Positions 1 to 6,630 of a stretch of DNA of 10,558 nucleotides are shown here, in pieces. The stretch's first letter is position 1. Each line of letters starts with the position of its first letter. The DNA lies in NCBI GenBank assembly GCA_016929175.1, contig JAFGJI010000096.1, forward strand, positions 1 to 10,558, read 5' to 3'. The translations under genes were made by a program, and so were the position numbers. This stretch comes from Thermoplasmatota archaeon. GTDB lineage: Archaea; Thermoplasmatota; Penumbrarchaeia; Penumbrarchaeales; Penumbrarchaeaceae. Under the pieces are notes generated by a model, which saw only the letters and a list, made by a program, of their open reading frames with translations, was not told the DNA's origin and did no database searches.

Positions 1-653
1 AAATTTTCCTCTATGTGCTTCATGTGTCCCAGATATTGAGTGCCCGTGCTTTGTGCATCGTCTTTCTCCAATGTATATTGGAGCATTCCTTCATCGAGGT
101 CACCATCATTCATACCAATTAGCAGACCCCCACTGTCCATTGGTAAAAGCTTAGGGAATGAATACAGGACGAAATCACCATGAACACCAAGGTCTTTCCT
201 CATGGTCAAAGCACAATCTTCTATTAGTGGGGTCTCATGACCCTCTGCCCATTTCTTTATCCCTCCTAGGTTAGGGAGTGGTTTCCCCCATTCATGAATA
301 ACCATGATGGCATCTACTTCCTCTTGCAGATCACGATAAATCATTGCTCCCTTGAATGCTTCAAGTACACACCCTGAGATGTAATGGGTATTAAACGTTG
401 TAAGGACCGATAATTTTTCGATTTGAAGGAACCTTCTTAGGATTTTTAAGCCCGCAGTAGCTCTTGGAAGAAGCAACCAATCATTTGTTCCATGCCATTC
501 TGATATCCCGTCATACCAACTGCCCACAACAATATCCAACTTCGGTGATAATGAAAATGGAGATATCTCTATCATATGAGTATCGTTAAATCTCCCATAT
601 CCTTGTTTGAAGGTCCCAGAAAGACCTGAGTCCTGTTGTTCGAGTTTATTCAT
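1..653 (-). CDS. DegT/DnrJ/EryC1-like aminotransferase-fold protein (partial, C-terminus outside window)
   Basis: An open frame of about 217 codons reads from an ATG at 651-653 on the minus strand to the window edge with no stop, so the C-terminal part is missing. The middle resembles fold-type I PLP sugar aminotransferases of the DegT/DnrJ/EryC1 group. LLPRATAGLK (about 61-70) occupies the N-terminal helix position. IEDCA (144-148) carries the aspartate that contacts the PLP ring nitrogen. YSFPK (164-168) ends in the expected Schiff-base lysine and is followed by a Gly-Gly. The start is one base after the stop of the upstream acyltransferase gene, with GAGGT nine bases before the ATG, so the two are probably co-translated. 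Bases are more AT-rich than downstream: four 60-base rows that I counted average about 40% GC. The exact substrate is unknown. It differs clearly from the second DegT-type gene at 1774-2853, so it is not a recent copy. Confidence 0.75.
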   Translation of the reverse strand, partial: MNKLEQQDSGLSGTFKQGYGRFNDTHMIEISPFSLSPKLDIVVGSWYDGISEWHGTNDWLLLPRATAGLKILRRFLQIEKLSVLTTFNTHYISGCVLEAFKGAMIYRDLQEEVDAIMVIHEWGKPLPNLGGIKKWAEGHETPLIEDCALTMRKDLGVHGDFVLYSFPKLLPMDSGGLLIGMNDGDLDEGMLQYTLEKDDAQSTGTQYLGHMKHIEEN

Positions 654-654
654 G

Positions 655-1623
655 TTATGACAACCTCTTATACAGGGTGTTCCTCATCACGCACCTTGCA
701 CCCATCCGGTATTTGAAAGCCACAAGGGGCTGATTCAGATCCATCGGATTGGACGATGCGGTATCCTGGTTGACCCCTATGTCGAAGTAGATGAAACCGT
801 TCTCGTGCCCCCATTTGATGATCTCGTGAAGGACTAGATTTATGGTTCGGAGCTCCTGATAGGTATAATCCTGTGCGATGTAGAAATCTATTAACGTTCT
901 ATCATTGCATATGAATATCAGGCTCCCTCCTATGACCTTCTCACCGTGCCTGGCAAGGAACAGTTTGAGCTTGCCGGGTAGCAACTGATCTATCTTCTTC
1001 AGTTCCTCCAGTGTATGGGTCGGGGCGAGGTTGAACTTCTTTTTATTCTCGATCAGTATCGGATAGAACGTATCGAAATCGTTCTCGATCTCGACCTTGA
1101 TCCCGCTCTTTTGGGCCTTTTTCACTGCGTTTCTCGCTTTCTTGTCATAATGCTCCATGTCATGGGTCCTTCTCAGGTCAACAACGCTAGAGTACAAATG
1201 AACGTGATAATCGAATCCCCTGTGTAAAAGGGCATACTCAATGTTCTGGGTAACGACATTGAAATATACTGATAGAGGAGGCGTCAGATAGATCTCCTTG
1301 ATGCCATTCGTCTTAGCATGCTCAAGGAAACGATTGACGATCTCCTCCGCTGTATCAAACGAAATGTCATTGGTGACGAAACCTCCGAAACTGGCTCCCG
1401 CGGGTGAGCGGAACACACCATTCCTCAATTGTCCTGGCAGGACAGCAAAGATGTTGCTGTCCTTTTCAAATATCAGATGATGGAAGTCGAATCTTCCCAC
1501 GGGGTGATAGTCCAGGAACTGCTGCTCATGGAAGATGGTGCCGTTATTGGACTCCCTGACGAACCTGTCCCACCGGTCGTGGTCGGTGAGCCCATATAAT
1601 TTAACATGAAGGTCTTCCGCCAT
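655..1623 (-). CDS. FemAB-like / GNAT-fold N-acyltransferase
   Basis: The 322-residue protein has the layout of FemAB-like acyltransferases (BioF2-like, Acetyltransf_6 type), that is, two GNAT-like halves. In the first half, NNGTIFHEQQFLDYH (26-40) and SPAGASFGG (73-81) are typical of the archaeal and bacterial members found in polysaccharide loci. In the second half there is a basic helix KKARNAVKKAQKSGI (161-175), then GGSLIF (232-237), FYIA (247-250), a helix around ELRTINLVLHEIIKW, and FDIG (280-283). These enzymes transfer an acyl or aminoacyl group to an amino group on a sugar or peptide. The donor and acceptor here cannot be read from sequence. It leads a two-gene minus-strand unit with the partial aminotransferase-like gene and is divergent from an aminotransferase and dehydrogenase pair, so I infer acylation of an amino sugar. 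No signal peptide or membrane segment is seen, suggesting a cytoplasmic enzyme. The ATG at 1621-1623 lies about 27 bases from a TATA-like box, so the mRNA may be nearly leaderless. Confidence 0.8.
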   Translation of the reverse strand: MAEDLHVKLYGLTDHDRWDRFVRESNNGTIFHEQQFLDYHPVGRFDFHHLIFEKDSNIFAVLPGQLRNGVFRSPAGASFGGFVTNDISFDTAEEIVNRFLEHAKTNGIKEIYLTPPLSVYFNVVTQNIEYALLHRGFDYHVHLYSSVVDLRRTHDMEHYDKKARNAVKKAQKSGIKVEIENDFDTFYPILIENKKKFNLAPTHTLEELKKIDQLLPGKLKLFLARHGEKVIGGSLIFICNDRTLIDFYIAQDYTYQELRTINLVLHEIIKWGHENGFIYFDIGVNQDTASSNPMDLNQPLVAFKYRMGARCVMRNTLYKRLS

Positions 1624-1643
1624 GACCCGGTGAAAAGCTTTCT

Positions 1644-1656
1644 GATTTATTAATAC
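1644..1656 (-). promoter_or_regulatory. TATA-like box for the acyltransferase unit
   Basis: Read on the minus strand this is GTATTAATAAATC, an AT-rich stretch centred about 27 bases before the ATG at 1623. That is archaeal TATA spacing for transcription starting at or very near the start codon. No strong Shine-Dalgarno site precedes the ATG, which agrees with a leaderless or very short leader mRNA. Confidence 0.45.
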
Positions 1657-1683
1657 TGGGAAAAATTACCATATTGACAGGAA

Positions 1684-1695
1684 CATCTCGAGATG
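1684..1695. promoter_or_regulatory. 12-bp perfect palindrome between divergent promoters
   Basis: CATCTCGAGATG is its own reverse complement and lies between the two divergent TATA-like boxes of the sugar locus. CATCTC occurs again at 1702-1707. The place suits an operator serving both directions. However, a 12-bp palindrome is expected a few times by chance in 10 kb, so this is only a candidate. Confidence 0.25.
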
Positions 1696-1711
1696 GCCTT
1701 GCATCTCAAAT

Positions 1712-1721
1712 GATTTATTTA
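1712..1721 (+). promoter_or_regulatory. TATA-like box for the aminotransferase-dehydrogenase unit
   Basis: GATTTATTTA at 1712-1721 is the best TATA candidate upstream of the gene starting at 1774. It predicts a start point near 1740-1745 and a leader of about 30 bases holding GGGGGT (1761-1766), a weak ribosome-binding site. A stronger purine stretch GAGGAGGT (1726-1733) has no start codon within usable distance, and the frame is closed by a TAG at 1720, so it does not define an earlier start. Confidence 0.4.
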
Positions 1722-1773
1722 GAAAGAGGAGGTACAGAGGCCGAAGGCAACGAGCGAAACGGGGGTCCTTTGG

Positions 1774-2853
1774 ATGATAAATATGGCACGTCCTGTAATG
1801 GAAAAAGAAGAGATCGATGCGGTGATCCGGGTCATGGAGACCGGCATACTGGCCCATGGTCCGGAGGTGGTCGCTTTTGAGGAGGAGTTCGCAAGATATT
1901 GCGGAAGTAAATATGGAGCCGCCGTCTCGAGCGGGACCTCCGCCATACATTTGGCACTTGCAGCTTTGGGAGTCGGACCCGGGGATGAGGTGATCACAAC
2001 ATCGTTCAGTTTCATAGCCAGCGCAACTCCGATACTGTTCCTCGGAGCAAAGCCGGTTTTTACGGATATCGACCCCCGAACTTTCAACATGGACCCGGAG
2101 AGCCTCAAAGGGAAAATAACCGAACGTACCAAGGCGATAATACCTGTACATCTATACGGCCAGTCCGCAAACATGAAGAGAATTCTAAAGATCGCTTCCG
2201 ACATTCCTGTTCTCGAAGACTGCGCCCAGGCTCATGGAGCCACCCATGATGATGAGAAGGTTGGATCCATGGGAAAAGCGGGGATGTTCTCCTTCTACCC
2301 CACTAAGAACATGACCACGGGGGAGGGAGGTATGGTAATATCCGAGGATGAGGAGTTCATAGAGAGCATAAGGATGCTCAGGAACCACGGACAGTCTGCC
2401 AGATATGACCATCACAAGGTGGGATACAATCTACGGATGACCTCGATATCCGCAGCCATCGGAAGGGTTCAGTTGACCAAGTTGGAGAAGCGCAACCTTG
2501 CCAGGATAAAGAATGCAAGATTGCTCGATGAGGGATTGGAGGATGTTGAAGGGATCCTCACACCATACGTGGAACCTGGGAACGGCCATGTGTACCATCA
2601 GTACACCATCAAAGTCGATCAGGACCGTGACGGGCTTTCAGGGTTCCTGGCGGAAAAGGGGATCGGGAACAAGGTTTTCTATCCGACGACCATCCCCTCA
2701 TCCCCAGCGATGAAAAAGGTTTCCACCGGAACATATCCCCGTGCGGAGGAAGCCACGAAACAGGCCCTCTCCCTGCCTGTTCATCCCTCTCTTTCGGAAG
2801 ATGAGATAGCCAAGGTCGTTGACACTGTAAAGCTTGCAAGGAAGGGGGTGTGA
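1774..2853 (+). CDS. DegT/DnrJ/EryC1/StrS sugar-nucleotide aminotransferase
   Basis: This 359-residue protein is a full-length PLP-dependent sugar aminotransferase, which makes an amino sugar from a keto sugar nucleotide, usually with glutamate as donor. Visible hallmarks are GTSA (54-57, PLP phosphate binding), PGDEVI (69-74), EDCAQAHGA (148-156) with Asp149 for the pyridine nitrogen and Gln152, and FSFYPTK (172-178) with the Schiff-base Lys178 followed by GEGG. RNHGQ (203-207) and the region around YNLRMTSISAAIG (218-230) are also typical. The next gene is a UDP-GlcNAc 3-dehydrogenase-type oxidoreductase overlapping its stop. I therefore infer that it aminates a 3-keto UDP-sugar to a 2,3-diamino sugar nucleotide, the role of GnnB-like enzymes. 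The family alone does not fix the substrate. The start at ATG 1774 is preferred, and ATG 1783 (residue 4) is an alternative. An in-frame TAG at 1720 and no earlier start codon exclude a longer protein. Confidence 0.93.
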   Translation: MINMARPVMEKEEIDAVIRVMETGILAHGPEVVAFEEEFARYCGSKYGAAVSSGTSAIHLALAALGVGPGDEVITTSFSFIASATPILFLGAKPVFTDIDPRTFNMDPESLKGKITERTKAIIPVHLYGQSANMKRILKIASDIPVLEDCAQAHGATHDDEKVGSMGKAGMFSFYPTKNMTTGEGGMVISEDEEFIESIRMLRNHGQSARYDHHKVGYNLRMTSISAAIGRVQLTKLEKRNLARIKNARLLDEGLEDVEGILTPYVEPGNGHVYHQYTIKVDQDRDGLSGFLAEKGIGNKVFYPTTIPSSPAMKKVSTGTYPRAEEATKQALSLPVHPSLSEDEIAKVVDTVKLARKGV

Positions 2854-2858
2854 TGGGC

Positions 2859-3842
2859 ATGACCAGGACCGCCGTGATCGGAGTAGGTTCAATGGGTGGA
2901 AACCATGCCAGGGTCCTCTCGCAGATGTCCGACCTGAGGGCGGTATGCGATAGCGACACGGGACGTGCAAGGGAGATCGCGAAGAAGTTCTCATGCAACC
3001 ACTATCCCTCCACCGAGGAGATGCTCAGGAAAGAGGATATCGATGCTGTCGTGATCGCCAACCCCACCATCTATCATCTGCAGGAAGTGGAGAAATGTGC
3101 AGCCCGTGGCATCAATATCCTTGTTGAAAAGCCCATTGCCGATACTGTCGAGAACGGCCAGAAGATACTTGATGTGACATCCAGAGCGGGCGTCGTTCTT
3201 GCAGTGGGCATGATCGAGCGGCACAACCCGATAGTCAAGGCTACCAGGGAGATCCTCGACAAGGGAGGTCTGGGCCAGGTGGTCACCATCTCATCGAAGA
3301 GGGTCTCCAGCTACCCCGCAAGGATCACCGATGTCGGTGTCATTACCGACCTCGGCGTACACGATATCGATGTGCTGAGATATCTCTCATCAAGCGAGGT
3401 GACCAGTGTGTATGCCCTCGGCGGTAGCGTCAAGGCAGAGGGATTGATAGATCATGCCAATATCCTTCTGGAATTCCAGAACGGTACGAAGGGCATAATG
3501 GAGCTGTCATGGCTCACACCCATGAAGATCAGGAGCGTCAGGGTGACCGGATTAAAGGCCTATGCAGAGATGGACTACATAGATCAGGAGCTGAAGATAT
3601 CCTCCTCGTCTGTGGGCAAGTACGATCTCTCCGATAGCTGGAGGATCCCCCAGAATTACGAGATCAGGACAATGAGGGTCGCCATGGAGGAACCTCTCAA
3701 AAGAGAGCTGCAAGATTTCATGGATGCCTTACGCGATCCGGCGGCCGGACCACTGGTCTCCGGTCCCGACGGATTGATGGACCTTACTGTGGCCAAAGCT
3801 GCAGAGCGATCCATCGCAAAGGGTAGCAAAGTAATGCTTTGA
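2859..3842 (+). CDS. Gfo/Idh/MocA oxidoreductase, UDP-N-acetylglucosamine 3-dehydrogenase type
   Basis: An NAD(P)-dependent sugar dehydrogenase of about 327 residues. The N-terminal Rossmann motif GVGSMG (8-13) is followed by NHARVL. EKP (90-92) holds the family's catalytic-site lysine, GMIERHNP (117-124) marks the hinge, and DLGVHDIDVLRYL (164-176) contains the His168 and Asp169 region that contacts the sugar. The stretch RVSSYPARITDVGV is, from memory, close to the methanogen UDP-GlcNAc 3-dehydrogenase, which oxidises C3 of UDP-GlcNAc. The preceding aminotransferase would then use the 3-keto product. I chose ATG 2859 because AGGGGGTG (2843-2850) lies eight bases before it and it gives the usual three residues before the Rossmann motif. 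GTG 2850 and ATG 2853 are in-frame alternatives that overlap the previous stop. Its stop is 20 bases from the stop of the convergent serA-like gene, and I see no clear terminator between them. Confidence 0.9.
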   Translation: MTRTAVIGVGSMGGNHARVLSQMSDLRAVCDSDTGRAREIAKKFSCNHYPSTEEMLRKEDIDAVVIANPTIYHLQEVEKCAARGINILVEKPIADTVENGQKILDVTSRAGVVLAVGMIERHNPIVKATREILDKGGLGQVVTISSKRVSSYPARITDVGVITDLGVHDIDVLRYLSSSEVTSVYALGGSVKAEGLIDHANILLEFQNGTKGIMELSWLTPMKIRSVRVTGLKAYAEMDYIDQELKISSSSVGKYDLSDSWRIPQNYEIRTMRVAMEEPLKRELQDFMDALRDPAAGPLVSGPDGLMDLTVAKAAERSIAKGSKVML

Positions 3843-3862
3843 TACGAGGTTACAGGCCTTGT

Positions 3863-4798
3863 CTATTTATTGACCCAGAACGTCGGAGTCTCCCCCTTAA
3901 GTGCCATTATCACCTGCTCCGAGACCATGGTCCCGGCCTTGAACTGGGCGTCAACGGTGTTGGCCCCGATGTGAGGGGTCATCGTCACGTTATCGAGCTC
4001 CGCGAACTTTGTATCCCCCGGGGGTTCCGTCTCGAAAACATCAAGACCGGCCCCTCCGATCCTGCCTTCCTTCAGGGCATTGTATAACGCTTCCTCATCG
4101 ACCACTCCGCCCCTTGCACAATTGATCACGTAAGCATTCTTCTTCATCATATCCAGCTGTGGCTTGGAGATCATGTGCCTGGTCTCATCGGTCAGCGCCA
4201 CGTGCAGTGAGATGAAGTCGGATGTCCTGTATAGGTCGTCAAGTTCGACAAGGCGAATGTTTGCCCTCCCGGCAACTTCCGCAGGGAGGTACGGGTCGTA
4301 GCCTATGGTCGTCATTCCAAAGGCCTGACATCTCGATGCAAGTGCCTGCCCGATCCTCCCGCAGCCTATGATACCGACGGTCTTGCCATCCAGCTCCATG
4401 CCCTTGAGCTGCTTCTTGAGCCACTGCTGCGACCTTATGCCGTTCGTTCCCTTGACCAGACCTCTTGCCAGGGCAAGCATGTGGGAGAGCGCGAGCTCGG
4501 CGACCGAGAGCGTGCTTCCAAGAGGCGCATTGACCACCTTTATGCCCTTCTCCTTCGCGTACTTGACATCGATGTTGTCCACCCCGATCCCGGCCCTGCC
4601 TATGACCTTCATCCGGACCGCCCTGTCCAGGGCATCCTGCCTGACCTTTGTCCTGGACCTGACTATCAGAGCGTCGTATTCACCGATGATCTCCAGCAGC
4701 CTTTCCGGACTGGCCTCGTCCAGAACCACCTCGTGACCTGCCTCTTCAAGCATCTTGACAGCTTCGGGAGCTGTCCCGTCAGTTATCAGTACCTTCAT
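3863..4798 (-). CDS. serA: D-3-phosphoglycerate dehydrogenase, short form
   Basis: A 311-residue D-isomer-specific 2-hydroxyacid dehydrogenase. GRAGIGVDNID (67-77) and NAPLGSTLSVAEL (90-102) belong to the substrate domain. GIIGCGRIG (142-150) is the NAD-binding Rossmann loop. The catalytic Arg-Glu-His set is visible as Arg229 in NCARGG, Glu258 in FETEPP and His276 in TPHIG. Asp168 in GYDPY, near the end of the second strand, points to NAD rather than NADP. This enzyme catalyses the first step of serine synthesis from 3-phosphoglycerate. The N-terminal GTAPEAV region and the AP-x-x-ST-x-SVAE loop favour phosphoglycerate over glyoxylate or lactate-type relatives, but the regulatory ACT domain of longer SerA proteins is absent. 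Start: ATG 4798 has GGGGTG (4805-4810) six bases upstream, and GTG 4807 would overlap that site. It lies 44 bases downstream of the DUF2085 gene on the same strand and may be partly co-transcribed with it. Confidence 0.9.
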   Translation of the reverse strand: MKVLITDGTAPEAVKMLEEAGHEVVLDEASPERLLEIIGEYDALIVRSRTKVRQDALDRAVRMKVIGRAGIGVDNIDVKYAKEKGIKVVNAPLGSTLSVAELALSHMLALARGLVKGTNGIRSQQWLKKQLKGMELDGKTVGIIGCGRIGQALASRCQAFGMTTIGYDPYLPAEVAGRANIRLVELDDLYRTSDFISLHVALTDETRHMISKPQLDMMKKNAYVINCARGGVVDEEALYNALKEGRIGGAGLDVFETEPPGDTKFAELDNVTMTPHIGANTVDAQFKAGTMVSEQVIMALKGETPTFWVNK

Positions 4799-4818
4799 GG
4801 AAAACACCCCTTTGACCT

Positions 4819-4843
4819 TGTATAAAACGAACCGATATATAGC
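4819..4843 (-). promoter_or_regulatory. candidate serA promoter (two TATA-like boxes)
   Basis: Two AT-rich boxes read on the minus strand: CTATATATC (about 4835-4843) and TTTTATAC (about 4821-4828). The distal one predicts a start near 4812, just before the GGGGTG ribosome-binding site. The proximal one would start at the ATG itself and lose that site. I favour the distal box. It touches the stop codon of the upstream DUF2085 gene, so serA could have its own promoter besides read-through. Confidence 0.45.
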
Positions 4844-5457
4844 TATCCCTTTCCGGTCCTGTATAGCAGCAGACGAACGGTCTCCACAAGGGAACCGTTC
4901 AGGTAGGCCCCTATCCCGACCCCCCCTATGGACCCGGTAATAAGCCTCAGAATATTGAAGGATTCATAAGGGGTGAGCGCCTGCAGCAGTCCGTCAATGA
5001 CCATCGGAGCAAGAAGGATCGCCAGGGTACGGAGCTTTATACCCTTTCTATACATGGACCCCGCGACACATCCGAACAATATCCCGAAGAAAAGACCGAT
5101 GTCGCGTGAGCATACGGGCATCTGGTTCCCGTTCAGGAAGTACGAGCGGTGATCCTTCTGATGACAGTACAGGTCGCCGAAACGGTAGGAGAACCTTGCC
5201 AATGGGTTGTCGATATCCGAGATCGCCTCATCATGGTCGACCTCCCCAACGGAGCCCTCGCTTCCGAGGTCGATGGAACCTCTCTCCACAATAAAAGGAG
5301 ATGATATCAGCAATATGACGAACAGTCCGGATACGATGATCAGAGGGCAACCAATGAGGTCGGGGCGGTGAACATTCCCTATCACCCACTTCCTGATTCG
5401 TTCCATCCGGGCCACTCTATCGAGCGGGGTCCCGGCAACAACTCCTGCTCCCATCAT
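4843..5457 (-). CDS. DUF2085 family membrane protein
   Basis: A 204-residue protein with the DUF2085 signature. CHQKDHRSYFLNGNQMPVC runs from Cys98 to Cys116, followed by SRDIGLFFG (117-125). There are probably four membrane segments: about 35-56, 118-136, 143-163 and 168-187. Between the first two is an acidic loop (60-85) that likely faces outside. The family has no established function. Its conserved Cys-His and Cys positions suggest a metal or redox site, but that is inference. The start ATG (5455-5457) overlaps the pelota stop as ATGA, and GAGGT lies seven bases upstream, so the two genes look translationally coupled. A second ATG follows at once, and Met18 is a possible later start. The pairing of a membrane protein with a ribosome-rescue factor is odd and has no obvious functional explanation. 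Confidence 0.8.
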   Translation of the reverse strand: MMGAGVVAGTPLDRVARMERIRKWVIGNVHRPDLIGCPLIIVSGLFVILLISSPFIVERGSIDLGSEGSVGEVDHDEAISDIDNPLARFSYRFGDLYCHQKDHRSYFLNGNQMPVCSRDIGLFFGILFGCVAGSMYRKGIKLRTLAILLAPMVIDGLLQALTPYESFNILRLITGSIGGVGIGAYLNGSLVETVRLLLYRTGKG

Positions 5458-6494
5458 ACCTCGAACCTCAGCAACGCCCCTGCTCCCCCCATTTTGTCAA
5501 GCATATCCCCAAGCTCGTGTGAGGTGGAGGTTACCATGGTCCTTGACCCTGTCCCCAAAGCATCCCCCATCAGGACCTTGCCGGGACCTTCCCTGAAAAG
5601 ACGTTCGGAGATCAGCAGAACCTCGACTGCGCCCATTGACAGCGCTTTCCGTACCTCTTCGAGCCCGTAGGTCGCCCCCCTCCCTTTCCCGATCCTCTCC
5701 ATGAATTCCTCCAGGAGCTCGTTCTCCTGAATGAACCTGAGGCCTTCAAGTGTCTTGGATACGGAACCACCCTTGCCAAGGGCCTCCCTGATGCCCCCTG
5801 GTCCGGCGGACGATGACTGCAGAACATGCATCCTTGGACCGTCAATGACGCCCTCGTTCCTCAGGAGCTTTGCGAGGGATTCCTTGAAGAACCCGGGACC
5901 CGATATTATCAGAAGCATGTCCTCTCCAAGGTTCAGGGAGACAAGATCGGAGATCTCCCTGTAGTAACTGTCCCAACTCCCCTCCTTTCCAGTCCACTTC
6001 CCCCTTCCCTGGGTTCGGACGGTCCCTATCCTCTCCATGCCGTAATCCCTGAGCCGGAAGAGGTCCGCTGTCTCATCATCCATGGAGACCGCGAGCGCCA
6101 TGGTCCCTCTCGCATTCCTCTGTGCGTCCTCAAGGAGGGATATCACTTCCGTGCTGTCCTCGGAGAATTCCAGGTCCAGCACGGTCCCCACATCCACATT
6201 GAAGGTATGATGCCCCGAGATCTCGGGAGGTCCTTCGAGAACGGTGCCGCGGACCCTGAGGACATCCGTGAAGGGGTGGAACTCCGTGGAAAACACTGTT
6301 ATCCTGAGGTAGACCCTGACCCGGGGCTGTGAATCCGCCCTTACCTGGTCCTCCTTTGCCTCCAGTTTCCGGAACGTATGCGCCCCCACAATAGTACCGG
6401 GTTGCAGGGCTTGATGGAGGTACCACAGGTCGTCCATGGAATCCACCCGGACCTTCAACTGGCCCTTTGCCTCGTTCCGTTTGATGATCCTCAT
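5454..6494 (-). CDS. pelA: mRNA surveillance / ribosome rescue protein pelota
   Basis: A 346-residue archaeal pelota (Dom34), the eRF1-like factor that enters stalled ribosomes with aEF1A and, with ABCE1, splits them. Three eRF1-type domains can be read. The N-terminal Sm-like domain (about 1-125) begins MRIIKRN and includes DDLWYLHQALQPG (21-33). The middle domain (about 128-245) includes MDDETADLFRLRDYGM (138-153), the ISGPGFFKESLAKLL stretch (197-211) and SSSAGPGGIREAL (227-239). The C-terminal domain (about 250-346) includes the YGLEEVRKAL segment and the VLLISERLF strand. It lacks the GGQ motif of true release factor eRF1, as expected for pelota. Length matches the family. The start is well set by a full GGAGGTG site (6503-6509), eight bases upstream. 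It is the first gene of a minus-strand unit with the DUF2085 gene and is divergent from archease. Confidence 0.95.
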   Translation of the reverse strand: MRIIKRNEAKGQLKVRVDSMDDLWYLHQALQPGTIVGAHTFRKLEAKEDQVRADSQPRVRVYLRITVFSTEFHPFTDVLRVRGTVLEGPPEISGHHTFNVDVGTVLDLEFSEDSTEVISLLEDAQRNARGTMALAVSMDDETADLFRLRDYGMERIGTVRTQGRGKWTGKEGSWDSYYREISDLVSLNLGEDMLLIISGPGFFKESLAKLLRNEGVIDGPRMHVLQSSSAGPGGIREALGKGGSVSKTLEGLRFIQENELLEEFMERIGKGRGATYGLEEVRKALSMGAVEVLLISERLFREGPGKVLMGDALGTGSRTMVTSTSHELGDMLDKMGGAGALLRFEV

Positions 6495-6502
6495 TGAAGA
6501 GA

Positions 6503-6509
6503 CACCTCC
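6503..6509 (-). promoter_or_regulatory. strong Shine-Dalgarno site of pelota
   Basis: GGAGGTG on the minus strand, eight bases before the ATG at 6494. It is the strongest ribosome-binding site in the window and fixes the pelota start. It contrasts with the apparently leaderless archease gene on the other side of the same intergenic region. Confidence 0.75.
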
Positions 6510-6581
6510 GGTTCCTTCAGCTGGACCATGTCTCCGACAGTCTCCATTTTATCTGGTCCCACCCGTATGAATCTGCGAATT

Positions 6582-6591
6582 GATATTAAAC
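6582..6591 (-). promoter_or_regulatory. TATA-like box for the pelota-DUF2085 unit
   Basis: Minus-strand GTTTAATATC, one inserted base away from the TTTATATC form used elsewhere in the window. It predicts a start near 6560 and a leader of about 65 bases. An alternative, weaker AT stretch AGATAAAAT (about 6546-6554) would give a leader of about 30 bases. The two cannot be separated by eye. Confidence 0.4.
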
Positions 6592-6602
6592 ATGTGCGAG
6601 GA

Positions 6603-6610
6603 TTTATATC
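6603..6610 (+). promoter_or_regulatory. TATA box for archease
   Basis: TTTATATC is identical to the radA box at 9349-9356. Its centre is about 25 bases before the ATG at 6631. Transcription would therefore begin at or within a base or two of the start codon, giving a leaderless mRNA. This is the main reason for choosing the 6631 start. Confidence 0.65.
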
Positions 6611-6630
6611 CAGGACATCGATGGGACCCC

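Noticed and set aside
1726..1733. GAGGAGGT as the ribosome-binding site of an unseen small gene
   Set aside because: No ATG, GTG or TTG lies within the usual distance, and it probably lies upstream of the transcription start.
5826..6332. Open frame of 168 codons on the plus strand inside pelota
   Set aside because: It is antisense to a fully recognised pelota gene, with odd composition and no start signals.
6580..6630. Longer archease with a start at ATG 6580
   Set aside because: The added 17 residues have no family character and their codons overlap the TATA box. The leaderless start at 6631 fits both promoter spacing and family length.
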